Part shown: positions 12,836 to 26,500 of the stretch, piece after piece | How positions within the stretch are numbered: position 1 is the stretch's first letter | Layout of the letters: every line of letters starts with the position of its first letter | NCBI GenBank assembly: GCA_030549775.1 | Contig: CM060174.1 | Coordinates: forward strand, 26,602,117 to 26,666,116 | Origin: Tamarix chinensis | Taxonomy: Eukaryota; Streptophyta; Magnoliopsida; Caryophyllales; Tamaricaceae | Reading direction: 5' to 3' | DNA: 64,000 bases | The notes under the pieces: generated by a model | Seen by the model: the letters and a program-made list of their open reading frames with translations, nothing else | Database searches by the model: none | Told to the model about the DNA's origin: nothing | Translations under genes and position numbers: made by a program

Positions 12836-13560
12836 TTAATAAGGGTTAAATGTGGAATCTTTAGTATTTTGGTCAATATGTGTAAAAATTAATTGAGATC
12901 TCATTATTAGATATAATATAATCTATTATTTTATTTATGTTGACTTTAGAGATCCTATTATTTTTACACTAATGGAACAATCGAAAACACCTCTTAGGGA
13001 TAACACACTTGAGCCACTATTATCGTTCGGTAACATAGACCCAACATCTCTCACAGTAAAATATATTTAAGCTATTATTATTCGGTGGAATGGTCTGAAG
13101 CACTTCGTAAGGACAACACGCTTGATCTATTATTAAATTATGTGGAACGAACCCAACACCTCACTTCTAACTCATATAATCTTTCACTTTAAATAATTAC
13201 TGTCTTATCCATTAGTTTTTTTTTTATCTCAAATCATATGCGTATTCATATTAAATTTAGGGTCCTATTATTATTAATCTGATGGAACAGACTGAAATAT
13301 CTTTCAGGAACAATATACTTAAGCCATTATTATTGTCCAGTAGAATGGACCTAACATTTATTAGGAAAAAATGCACTATTCTTAAACTAGTTGAAAGATT
13401 TAAAGTATCACTTAAGAACAATACATTTGAGCCACTATTATCGTCCGATAGAATACACCCAATACCTCAACCCAACTTATGTGATCTTTCACTTTAAATT
13501 ATTAATATCTTATTTATGATTAATTTGATAGGTACAAAACATAAACGAAGCAAGCAAATC
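12836..13560 (-). mobile_element. Highly decayed minus-strand fragment of the 55-bp array region
   Basis: Repeated phrases such as GAGCCACTATTATCG and a following CTTTCACTTTAAAT match the M1 array (CACTATTATAGCC) and its right flank (CTTTCACTTTACGTAATTAA). The CCGG cores have been lost by mutation, so this is the oldest copy of the array here. It lies in the opposite orientation to P4. Confidence 0.6.
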
Positions 13561-14300
13561 ACAAACACATAGATATTAAGGTTGTCTCTATAAAAGAAGT
13601 CTATAAACTCCTTTAGAAACCCTAATTTCATACTATATGCATAACTTCCTTGTAATACATTGATTTTTTGTAACGTTAATTTTGAACATTTTTCTTTATG
13701 TCTAAAAAATATAACATTTAGATATGAACTTAATTATTTTTGGTTAATCATGACCTACAATTCACATAAATTATTTAATAAATTTCAAAGATTATTATAA
13801 TAATTTAAGCAATTAAAATATTTTCTACATTTCTCTGAAAAAGCAAGAAACTTTATATTTTATCTATGATATGTTATCTATTTCATTCCATCTACGTTAT
13901 TGATATTTTTATAAATAATTTGGTTTTAATACTTTAATTGTAAAGTATATGATATTTTTATTAATGTTTCTTTTATGTGTCTTTATAGATCTTGTTAATA
14001 ATAAATATATAATTATTTGATTTGATTTTCTTCGTGGTTTGTAAAACTTGAACAATATTAATATTTTTGTTTTTCAAGCTTTAATGGAAATATGTATAGT
14101 TTTTATTGCAACCTTTTGAATGATATCTTTGTTTTATATAATTTGTGTTACTATTATTATCAATTTTTTATATTTTTTTTTGAAAAATATTAATAACGTG
14201 GTTTTAATATATAGATAGATAAAATTGGACCTTTGCTAATAATGACAGATGTATATGTCCTGTTTTATTTAACCCTAAGATCGGGGTGACATCCTAAGCA
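13561..14300. other. AT-rich region upstream of the nucleotidyltransferase gene
   Basis: Very AT-rich with no coding frame; presumably contains the gene's promoter. A TTAATATATAGAT stretch near 14204 could serve as a TATA element, but many similar words exist here. Confidence 0.4.
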
Positions 14301-14376
14301 AAATAAATATGAAAAGAGATCAAATTTCATACACAAGTCAGAAAATAATTATCTATCCGATCGACAGCCGAGCTTC

Positions 14377-14385
14377 AAACCCTAG
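14377..14385 (+). promoter_or_regulatory. Telo-box (AAACCCTAG) near the presumed transcription start
   Basis: The motif AAACCCTAG lies about 180 bp before the proposed start codon. In plants the AAACCCTA element is frequent near transcription starts of genes for translation and RNA metabolism, which suits this gene. AAACCCTA-type words are also common in the surrounding LTR repeats, so the match alone is weak. Confidence 0.3.
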
Positions 14386-14392
14386 CGGCTCC

Positions 14393-14497
14393 ATGGTGTT
14401 CGATATTCACGTTATTCACATATTCATTGCCATGTTTAATTCTGCAAGTTGCTGAATGCGAAGCCCAACATTTTATCACTCATTGTATTCAATTTAA
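14393..14497 (+). promoter_or_regulatory. Two back-to-back upstream ORFs in the presumed 5' leader
   Basis: An ATG at 14393 opens a 20-codon frame ending in TGA at 14453-14455. Directly after it, an ATG at 14456 opens a 13-codon frame ending in TAA at 14497. Both precede the proposed main ATG at 14560. If the leader is unspliced here, ribosomes would have to reinitiate or scan past them, which would lower translation of the nucleotidyltransferase. It is also possible that this stretch is intronic or untranscribed; no transcript is available. Confidence 0.4.
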
Positions 14498-14559
14498 TTA
14501 TTAGGTACAATAAACTTTTATATTTTGAGAATTTAGCGGGCAGATGCTGCAAAATCGGA

Positions 14560-17500
14560 ATGGGAACGGCTGTAATAGGCATTGGATTATCTTATAGAAG
14601 CCCATTCCTCTTTCCTCGTCCTCTTATCTTCTGTCTCAGAAAGGTTAAGCGATTTCCTTCGATTTTAGCTCATGATGCTAATCGCAGCTGTATTCTTTGG
14701 AATGCTGGATATTAAATTGATTTCTTTCACTTCAGGTTCAGTACAGCAGCAGCAGCAGCACTGTTTCAGTTGTTGAATCACTTCCCAAAGTTAAAGTAGG
14801 ATTTCCAGAAACTTCCACTGCAGCAGGTTGTTTTTTCTCTCTTTCTGCAAAGAGTATTTTTGGCTTAGGAGTTGAATGATTGTTTGAATTGAAGCTTGTT
14901 CTTATGGTCTTATAGTTAATGGAGGTGATTATAAGGAGTATAAAGTGTCGGAATGGAAGAAATTGAAGTCTAAAGATCTAGGGATTTCGACGTCCATGAT
15001 TTCCAAGCCAACTAAATTGGTTCTTAAAGCTCTAAAAAGTAAAGGTAGGACGTTTTCTATTTTATCCTGTTTGATGAATCAAGTAGCAAGCTCAATTTTC
15101 AAGTGGTGTTCTAGTTAATAGTGTCATTAATATGTTTTGTTTAATCACAAACTTGTACTGACAAACTTAATGTAGGTTATGAGGTGTATCTAGTTGGAGG
15201 TTGTGTAAGAGATCTTATATTAAAGAAGATTCCTAAAGACTTTGATGTCATCACTTCGGCCGAACTTAAGGAGGTAAGTGTTTTAGAACAATATATTCTT
15301 CTTGAGACTAGCTTATGCTAAGGTTCTGCTGTTTTCATTTTGATCAACATTGTTACTCTTATTCCATGAGGTTTCTTAGTGAACCTTTTTGCTGGCCTCT
15401 AAGATAATGCATTGCTCGTCTGTGGAAAATTGAGAGAATAGTTAGCTGACTGATTAGTGTATCTAGTTGGAGGTTGTGTAAGAGATCTTATATTTAAGAA
15501 GATTCCTAAAGACTTTGATGTCATCACTTCGGCCGAACTTAAGGAGGTAAGTTTTTTAGAACAATATATTCTTCTTGAGACTAGCTTATGCTAAGTTTCT
15601 GCTGTTTTCATTTTGATCAACATTGTTACACTTATTCCATGAGGTTTTGTAGTGGACCTTTTTGCTGGCCTCTAAGATAATGCATTGCTTGTCTGTGGAA
15701 AATTGAGAGAATAGTTAGCTGACTGATTACATTCATGTTCTTATGGACTTGTGATTCATCCTTCTTGTTGTTGTTTGGTACTGTGATTTTAATTTCTTAT
15801 TCAGGCCTTCAATTTAGAGTTGACAGGCCATGTTTTGTAGGTTGTGAGAACTTTTCCTCGATGTGGAATAGTTGGAAGGCGATTTCCCATATGTCATGTG
15901 CATGTTGCTGAAACAATTGTAGAGGTTTGTAGCCAGACCCACTAATGAACTTTTGGTTTCTCTTTTTGGAAAAGTGAAATGGGTCGATGGAAGAGAGGTT
16001 GGATCTTAGGTCCCATCAGAACCTTCTGATATTTTTTTCTCTTTTTCCCCTGCTGAAGGATGCTCTTTTACTTGACCTTTCTTGTGCAACGTGCAATATA
16101 TGTCATTTTTGCTATGTTTTCTGATTTTATGTATGTTTTTTTTTTTGATTAGGTGTCAAGCTTTAGCACTGTGGGCAAGCAGTCTAGAAAGAATCTGGAT
16201 ATCTTTTCTAGAAAGCCTCCAGGATTGAAAAAAGCTGACTATATTCGTTGGAGAAATTGTACACAGAGAGACTTTACAATTAACGGGTTAAGTACTTGAC
16301 ACTTGTATCTTGGATATTAGATGTCATAGTTGTTGTCCAAGTGATCATTTTGTGGTTTTCAATGTTGTTGGTCATGCTTCTAATATGTTTTTACGTAATA
16401 TTTAAGTTGCATCTCTGATGCTTCTCCTTCTTGTTTTTCTACCCTCGTAATGTTTGCAGGTTGATGTTTGATCCGTTCGCAGAAGTTGTTTATGATTATG
16501 TGGGTGGAGTAGACGATATTATTAAGGCTAAGGTGTGCATGCATTTCCTGTTTATGCCATCATAGTAGTTATCCTTGTGCTCTTGTCAATAGCTAATTTG
16601 TTATTTTCCCCTAGGTGCGGACTCTAATCCCTGCCTCTTCTTCATTCACAGAAGATTGTGGTACATTTTTATCTAGTTTCAATGCCTCGTGTTCCTTCAT
16701 TTCTAAGTTAAGATAACATTCTACCTGCAGCTAACACTATCAAACTTTAATTGAGCAGCACGCATTTTACGTGGAGTCAGAATTGCTGCACGTTTAGGGT
16801 TTGGTTTCACAAAGGAAATTTCTCGATCTCTAAAAGAATTATCCTGCTCCGTGTTGAGACTAGATAAGGTAACCTGGAACTCCTAGTTCTGATTTGAACT
16901 TCTCCAACTCTGCTGTTACCATGTAGAATGTGGTTGCAGGGTAGGATTCTTATGGAGATGAACTATATGCTGGCATATGGATCGGCTGAAGCATCTATAC
17001 GATTGTTGTGGAAATTTGGACTCCTAGAGCTCCTTCTGCCTCTCCAGGTACTTTTGTTTTTGTCTCAGACTCTCTGTCTCAATATCAACCTGCAGGGGCA
17101 TTCTTTTGTTGTCTTTTCCATTTCATGGAATGATTTGTACTGCTAAAACCTTTCAGGCATCTTATTTTGTTTCCCAAGGCTTTCGAAGGCGAGATAAGAG
17201 ATCTAACATGCTTTTGGTATGTTCAGTTGCATATACATCTGTCTGATGCCAGTGATTATATTTTTTCTTAAAAATCTTATGAAATATTTACTAATCTGAT
17301 GATCTGTTTAAGCTCCATAGCATGGAGGCCAGAAAGCATTTGTTTTTAGCTAAAATATGATTAAATTCATGTATATGTGTGTCCATGAAGCAATGGCCAA
17401 AATTTTGTCTAGTCTATTGCTAATTTCTTATCATTTAATTGCTGAGATTGGGCTGTCTCATTGGTAGTTTGATTTATGCTTCAAGAGCTTCATTGTCATC

Positions 17501-20500
17501 TAGTTTTCATATATGTAGCCATATTGTCTACCTATTCCCCTTTTTCCTAGATCAAAAATCAAATCAATAACGAATCTATTAATTAAACCAAAGCACAATA
17601 CATTGTAAAAAAATATTTGCCATTTGAGGTGTGTTTGTAAATAGAAAAGGGATATTAGGGTAGGGAATTAGGAAAAGGAGGAATGGAATTGGAGAAGATA
17701 AAGAAGATGGATTAGGGCAAGGGAAGACTAGACTTGATAGGAGAGAATTCAGATAAAAGTAAGAAAGTCGGAGGAAAACTAGCAACTGCCTCTAATTATT
17801 AATCTAACTTTATTCATCACATCTTAAAAAGTTAGCACAAGCCAAGGCCATATATATAAGCCAAAGTTCTACTAAATGTTGACACCAAAATCCTACTCTA
17901 ATAAAGCTAAATCCTAAAATAGATATTTTTTCCAATGATAAATGATACCATTAAGTAATATATAAATCTACCAAATAATATGTAAAAGCAATGTTTTTAT
18001 AATGTGTGGGGTTTTGTTGTTCTAAATCATAAGAGATGTAACCGTTTCTCCTAAATCATGCTGCATCGTTAATCCTGACCTTGAGTTTTTGTAGGTAAGA
18101 ACATTGTCTGAAAAGGCACAAGGTGTAAGGCACCAGGGCTTTTTTTATCCTAGGTGAGGTGAAATTGGCAAGGCACAATTAAAGTGTACCAAGCGCAAGG
18201 CTCAAAAGGCACACACTTTAACTTGGATATTTTTGGGTTTTACTTTCATTGAATTTTTTTTGCAGTCAATATGGTAATTAATTCTCATGTTGGGAAGGAA
18301 TGGGAGGAGGGGAAAAGGTTATAGGAAGAACAATATTTAAAATTTTGAATGGAAGAAGAAAAAGAGTTTTTTATTTATTTATTTTATTTTAATAAATACG
18401 GTAATCAAATCTCATGTTGGGAAATAAATGTTGAGCGGAAAAAGGTTATGGGAATATCAATAAACATAATATTGACTGGACAGGGAATTTAAATTATTTA
18501 TTATAGAGAAAAGAAAAAAAACCATTTTTAGGAACATCAAAAGCTAGACAATTTTGGCGCCTTAGCCTAGTGCCTAGCACTTAGGCTTGAGGAACCCTAT
18601 TGCCTATTTGTGCTTTAGGATTTTTCAAACATTGGGTAGGCAACTCAAGCGAATACAATGCAGTGCTTCAAAAGTCGTGCTTGAGGTGCAAATGTGTGTG
18701 TGTGTTTTTTTTATTTTTCATTTTTAAATCCTAGGTGAGGCAAACTCGGCAAGGCACACTAAGGTGTTGAGGCACACTAAGGTGTTGAGGCGAACAAGGT
18801 TGTAAGGCGTGCCTTACTAAAAATTAGCTGCTTTTAGGTTTTAATTTCATTCAAAAACATTGCAATCAATTGGGAAGGAAAGGGAGGTAAGGGAGGAGGT
18901 AAAAAATTATCATAGGAAGGCTGATAGGCATAATTTTGAATGAGAAAGGAAAGAAATATATTTAGTGTAGAGAAAGAAACTCTGATTAGTTATTTTTGGG
19001 CTTTATTTCTATAAATACAATAACTATGTTCATATTGTGAAGAAAAGGGAAAGGAAAAGGGTTGTGGGAAGACCAACATACATGATTTTCAAAAAAAATT
19101 TATGTATCTTAGGAAGATCAAAAGCAATATTAAATTGGCAATATTGGTTCCTCACTTAGGTGCGCCTAAGATATAAAACCATGGTCGCAATTGCGGTTGC
19201 AGTCGTGGTCACAGTTTTAGGGTGTCACGGTGTCATAATATCAGGGTGTTATAGCATGATTTAAAAAAAAATTTTTTCACAAAAAATATTTGCAAATATC
19301 ACTAAATATTAGTAAATATTGACCGATTACTGATATATCGCTGATAAATACGTACAATTTTAAAACTGTCATTGATTGCTAATTTTGTGTATCGATAGAC
19401 CCAAAATTTGATAAATATTGGTGGATATTGTGTATCGGATCGATATCTAATTATTTGGGTGTCTTAGGCTTTTTCAAACACTGATATAATGTAGGAGGGT
19501 CTGAGAAGGAGAATGATAAGAATGTGGCCAACCTAGACTTAAATGCCAAAACCGGTCAAGTCCAAAATATATAATGATCTTGTGCTCTTGAAGATGTAAT
19601 TGCTCAAGCATAGCTTGAAGCCTTTTCATTGCACGTGTATAATTTGTCATCCCGAGTTAATTGATTCAACACGCACATGGAGTAGGCTTTTGAATTTTAA
19701 CAAGTTCAACATCTCTATGTTATGAAACTCTTTGTTATGTTTAACATCAAATTGAGGTTCTGGATCAATGATGGTTTCGTTTCCTTTCCAAGATGTTGAT
19801 GTGTCTTGCAAAGCACAAGTTGGAAATCTTCAATCCCTCGTATGAATTCATCATATAGTGTTTCTTTTTCTTTCATCACTAGATGAGACACATTATAATT
19901 TTAACCTTTATCACATATTCAAGTCTTGTCACTACTAAACCAAATGCTTATTCAACAATATCCACCATAAATATATCTACCCTTGACTGAATGCAAATTT
20001 ACAACACCATCATCCTGAGAACAGATTTGGATATGAGCATGGATATCATCAAATGTCTTGAACCTTGTAATTTTCTCCTAATAGCATTGATGATAAAATA
20101 ATTAGTTGAGGATGTCATATGTGTGACCAGATACCAGAAGTGTTAACTAACAATGATTGGAAGAGGATAGGCTCATAATGCCTCATAGGTGGAAGAGGTC
20201 TCATGAAAAACCTCTCATTGTTTACTTTATATTATCAACATTTTTTCTAACATCATCTTTCTTTGTAAACGATAGGAAGGTCTAATATGAAAGCAAAAGA
20301 CATTAATATATTGCATTCACTCTAACACTTATCAAACTTATTACTTTGCATAAAAAGATCATCACAAGCTACCTTCTCATCTAGTTCTTCTTTTATCACC
20401 CGAATCTCTACTAAATACAAATTTGATGTAGAATACTCACTTCCTTGATAGTTTTTGTAATCTTATTAAAAATTGCAAGAAACCCACAAAGACCTTCTCC

Positions 20501-23500
20501 CTGCTTCCATTCCTCAAGATTTGGTAACCATTGGTATCTCAAATCCTATTCAACATATCTAGAAAATATATCTTTATACTTTGAAGTTGTAGACAACATG
20601 GTATAAATTGAATTCCATCTTGGGATCACATCCAACACCATTTTTCTTTAAGGCACCTCACTTGCTTAACAATCTCGCTAAATAGCTTTAAATGTGCGTT
20701 AGAGTCCACATACTATTTCACACTTTCTCGCCCATTTGTAGTTATATGCTTAATACAATCAAGCCTATCTCGTACCAACAAAATTTATGATATGGGCACA
20801 TCTCATGTGAAATATTTTTTCGACAAAAGATAGCTTATTCTTGGAAGCAAAGCTATCTCTTGCTATCTTGAAAACTTGTTGCATTGTCAACTACAAGAGT
20901 GCAAACTTTGTCTCAATTTTCCATTCCTCAAAGCATTTGTATAGGGCATTAAGAATAGTAACATCCATCACCATCTTCACTAAGTCACTAACCACGGTTT
21001 TCGTCCATTAATCAAGACCCGAATCACTTCTTTAAACCCCAAATTAAACCCCTGTTTTCGTCCATTAATCAAGCCCCAAATCACTTCTTTAAACCTCAAA
21101 TTAAACCCCTTACTAATTGCCATAACCATCTCACCCAAAAACTGAATCAAAAACACTAAAAACCGTAACCCTAATTCACCTTTTTAACAATTTTTTTCAC
21201 TTGTTTTTGTTTGTTTTTGTGAGATTCATCCTCAAAATGTGTACTTTGGGTGTGTGCACTTCCTCTATGTATCACCACTCTAAAGTGTTAGAAAGCAAGA
21301 ATCATAGCTTCGTCATATGCAGTTGATGTATTAGTTTTTGCACATGATGATAGATCCTCTGTAGGACATTCAATTGTTTCTCTTGGCTATTGGGTTTGGA
21401 GCTAAACACGCACAAAAGTAGTTGCTTCTATAGTGACATGATTTTATCAAGAGGCAGGTGCTAGTAGAGATACAAATAGGGGAAGGTCTAGTCATTTATC
21501 TTCAAGTGCCCCTTTCTAGTGAATTAACAATCCAGCTTTGCAATCAACTCATTGACAAGATCATGAAAGAGCTAAGAATGTGTGACCGTAAAGCTTCTTA
21601 GATACCCTGGAAAATTGCAACACATACTTTGAGTAATATGTAGCATCCAAACATGATCAACTCTTCATTTTGCGTAAGAATGTGATCCTAACCATTGCTG
21701 CCATGGGTAGATCCTTTCTTTGGTCTAGTTCAGCTAACATTACTAGAAAGGAACTATTGCGACATTTATTTATGAAGGAATCTATGCTCTTCACATCATT
21801 AGGAGGTTTGGGTTGTTTGATATCAATGTATGGAGTGAGATATTTTTTTTTTTTTTTGTGGGTAGAAAGAGAAAATGTCATTACCAAATAATCATTCAGT
21901 ATAACTTAGTTCCTAATGAAACCATCCAAAATATGGATCCACATAATATACTTGGGGTACCTAGAACCATACATACAATGATAAGCATTAGATATTAAAA
22001 TCTCATTTTGTATTGCTTGGAAACGCCAACTATTTTATGAGAACACTCTTCTATTTTGCTCATAACAAACATGAGCTGCCATGGTGCCATACAAGGAGCA
22101 TAACATGTTCTTCTTTCCAACTAGTTGTCTCGTATTCTTTGCCAAGATCTACATTTCAGATGTCCATGATTGAATATTGTCCCTACGTCCCATGGCCACC
22201 CGGAGGGAGCTCCAAATATTAAGACTCAACGAACATTGATGAAAGAGATGGGGAACACTTTCATCTGCATCACTGCACAAAACAGACTGCTAGGCACTTG
22301 CAATCCAAACTTAATCAATGATCCTTATTATACAAATGATTTTATATAGCCAACCAAAATATGAGTTGGTATTTAGGCATAGTTAAATGGCACCAAAATA
22401 GCTTCTCCCTCCAGACTTGGGGTTGTTTTAGCCTAACAGCATTATACACCTTTTTAATACTGTAGGCCCCTCCATTTTTGTACAACAGGGCACCCTCTTG
22501 AACTGGGAGTGAATGGAAATCAGGTTTGGCTAGGAGCATGTAGAAGTGGGATTATACTCCTAGACTGGGGTATAATTCAAGTAAACTAAACGTATCTAAT
22601 GTTAGAAATTTCGATAAGCAGAATTTTTAGTGAGAATTTCCTGGCACAATTAGGGAACAGTAAGGAGAAGAAAAAAAAAATCAGATCAGAATTTATATTT
22701 TGAAATCCAGGCTTTCGAGACCCTGGTGCCTCCAACATTACACTGTGATTTCCTCCCCGCCCCTTCTCCCTTTCGGTATTTATAATTCTGTCCCCCTGCC
22801 TAAGGTGACTTAGCATATTCTAACCACCTTCTGCCCTCATGTAAGTATGTAACTACCCCTACAATTAAGTGCTCGTTTGGTTAGGGGGTAATAGAGGTGT
22901 AAAAATTACCCTTTTATTTTATATATCTTATATAATTTAATTAAAATTAAATATTTTTATTCTAATAAATACCCATTTTAGATCTTAATTTAATCTAAAA
23001 TTGGTATTTTATTAAAATTATATTTATTATTATTAAATACTTAATATAAAAGACATAAAATAAGAGGGAATTTTTTCCTCCCCTATTACACCCATACCAA
23101 ACAAGCCCTAAGTAGAAAAGGAATAAAACAGAATTGAAGATAATGTCTAATTCGTCCCTATCCCCCACAGGCCATCTTACGCCTCCTCTGCTCATGTACT
23201 GGGCCTTGTTTGCTCTCCTCACAAAGGTGTATTTCACCAATGGCCTATCAATACCTCCTGTCGAACTTTCACCTTGTCCTCAAGGTGAAAAGTAGGGAAG
23301 CTGGAATTTAGCAGCTCAAATTCTTCCCACGAAGCCTCAAAGTCTGGCAGCCCATGCCACTTAATCAGAACTTCTAGTGCTCCCTTAGGGTTGTACTGCA
23401 TATCTAAGATCTCTGCTAGGTTACTTGCCATTCCAAACTTTCATTCAAAGCCGCAGATAATGGTTTTGCCTGTTGATGTCCCCTTAGAACACATTTCAGC

Positions 23501-26500
23501 ATTGAGACATGGAAAACTGGGTGGATGGTAGCGAAGTCTGGTAGTTCCAAATGGTATGTTACTTTTCCCACTTTAGCTAGCACACAGTAGGGACGAAAAA
23601 ACCTTGGTGATAGCTTCTCATTAGTGAGCTTGGCCAATGACTTATGGCGGTATGGCTTCAGCTTCACATACACCCAATCCCTCATTGCTAGTTGGATGTC
23701 ATGCCGCTTCTTGTCAACTGTATCCTTCATTATTTTCTGGGAGCGATCCAAATGATATTTAAGCTTGGCTAAGGCCAAATTCCTATCTTTCAACTCCTTA
23801 TCCACTGCTACAAAAGAAGTCTAACCTGATGCATAGTGGATTAAGGGACGGGGAGCCCTGTTTTATAAAGCTTGGAATCGGGTAGTGTGTGTTGCTGAAT
23901 GGTATGAGATATTGTACCAGTATTCAGCCCAAGCCAGCCACCTACTCCATTGTTTGGGCTTGTCATAGCAGAAGCAGCGAAGGTAAGTTTCCAAGCTACA
24001 GTTGAGGACTTCCGTCTGTCTATCAGTTTGCAGATGATAGGCTGAGCTATGCTGCAGTGAAGTGCCCTGTAGTTTAAACAATTCCCTCCAAAAATGGCTT
24101 AGAAACACCTTATTTCTATCTGGCACGATGGATCGGGGTACCTTGCGTAACCGGACAACCTCCTTTAGAAAAACAGCAGCCACCATTGGAGCACCGAAAG
24201 GATGTTTGAGCGGAATGAAATGGGCATACTTAGTCAATCTATCTACAACCACCAAAATGCAAGAGAATCCTTCCGAGTTAGGTAATCCTTCTATGAAATC
24301 TGTGGTGACATCATCCCATACCTAGTCTGGAATTGGGAGGGGCTGCAGCAGGCCTGCTGGGGCCAGTGCTCTGACTTCTGGCGCTGGCAGGTGTCACATT
24401 CAGCCTCAAATTTCTGAACTTACCTCTTCATACTTGGCCAGTATACAGAGCGGTTCAACCGGTGAAAAGTTCTCAGAACCCCTGAATGCCCCCCTATGGC
24501 ACTTCCATGATACTCTTGCAATAGCTTTAGCATGAGGGTCGAAGTAGCAGGAAGAATGAGGCGCCCCTTGAAGAGTAATTGATCTTGATGGACTGTGTAA
24601 CCCTCCATTGCCCTTGGGTCAGCCTGCACCTGCTGTTTGATTGGGCTAAGGGTTGGGTTTGCTTCTACTTCCTCTTGTAGCGTCTTCCAATCATGGTCCC
24701 ATACCACGGCTAAAGTTGATAACTCTTCATCTCTCCTTGACAAAGCATCGACTGCCTTGATTTTGCTCCCAGGTCTATATTCTATATATAAGTTGTAACT
24801 GAGCAGCTTCGTGACCCATTGTTGGTGTTCTTCTGCCACTATCCTCTGGTCCAGCAGAAACTTAAGGCTCTTTTGATCCGTCCGTACTGTGAATTTATAC
24901 CCCAATAGATATGGTCTCCAGCATTGGACGACCGGGACTATGGCCATCAATTTGCGTTCATACACCGACTTGGCACTTGCCCTTGGGCCCAAGGACTGGC
25001 TGAAATAAGCTATAGTCTTCTGGTCTTGCATCAATACTGCTCCCAATCCATAACCCGATGCATCTGTATCGATGACAAAAGCCTTATTAAAATCTGGTAG
25101 TGCCAATACCACAACTTGTATTATTGCGGTCTTTAACCTATCAAACTCCTCTTGGGCCTCCTTATTTAAGAAAAATGAGATACAGATAGAATACCAATAA
25201 TTTGAGGACCTGAAAATCTCCCTGCACTCTTCTCCACTCAATTTTTTCTGCCCTTGCTAGCACCCTAGCCCTCTATATATAATAGAGCTTTGGATTCTAG
25301 ATTAAATCATAACAACATACGTGTAACAAACTGCCTGAGAATCTAATGACTCACCCTCCCCATAACCAACTAACAGAATTATTATTAAGCTAATAATTAG
25401 ATACCTCAGCCTGATTATATGCTATACAAGCAATAATATCCTCAAATTTAGAAAGCTAATCAGTAATATATCAGCAACGGTATTTTCCTCTTGCTTGAGC
25501 ACCCAAATATCTACCCAAGGCTACCCCTTATCTGTCACCTTGTGCCGCAACCTCCCAATAGGTATTTATTAATCAGTGGCCTATCATTACCCCTTCGAAA
25601 GGGCATTGATTGCTGCCACTTAATGGTTTTACAAATGGGAATAGGTAAACAGCAGGCAAATTTGTGTCCAGCAACATTTTACTTTATTAAAAATTAAGTC
25701 CCGGTATCCCGATTATTTTAGGGTCAATTAGATGTGGTTAGTTACATGCATCTTTTTCTTCTTAAATTAGGTCACTGTATTCTTTTTGTACAAATTAGGT
25801 GACTTAGACGATGTATCACACAACTTAATGAATATTATCCCAAAGCTTCACAGATATTGTCTACAAAGATGCTTTTTGATGACTTGATTGATACAAAAAT
25901 GTTAATGGATCTTTATGGAAAATCATTAGTCTTGGGTAGCTCAAATTTAATTTTCTATTTATTTTAATCTTGAGTTCAATTTCTGCAGTCTATGTTTGCT
26001 AAGCTGGATGGACTCCTAGCACCTGATCGGCCTTGCCATTCTTGTTTATGGTAATAGATCTTATCCATCAATAACTATCTCTTATTTTTATTAATCCAGC
26101 CAAGATGTTTAGGCTGGGTGTTGTGATCTGAATCAGTTTGTTGTGTGTGAATATTTTGACATCATTTGGGTTTATATGGTGTCATTACTTTGATGGGCTG
26201 ATGTTCATTTGATTACTTTCTGTTGCTTCTTAAATTGTTTATCAAGGCTGCCACAATAAGGACCTAACAGATGATAACTTTGTGTTGCTTCTTAAACTGT
26301 TTTTAAATCTCACCTTACATTTCCAATATTCATTTGCATACTTTTGTGTTGGGCCTTACAAGATCCCCCCCCCCCCAAAAAAAACAAACAAAAGAAGAAG
26401 AAGAAGAAGAAGAAGAAGAAACTTCTTTTTCTGTCTTCCTGAGTAATTTATTATGCCTACATGATTGTATTCTGTCTTCTTGGTGTGTGGGCATTATAGG

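Noticed and set aside
21657..21887. Minus-strand frame overlapping the LINE RT fragment
   Set aside because: The plus strand carries recognisable LINE RT motifs here, so the minus frame is its shadow.
25799..25885. Possible extra exon after an AG at 25797-25798 with a 28-codon open stretch
   Set aside because: It ends in a stop in the phase required, matches no part of the family that I recognise, and skipping it joins exons 11 and 12 perfectly in phase with conserved sequence on both sides.
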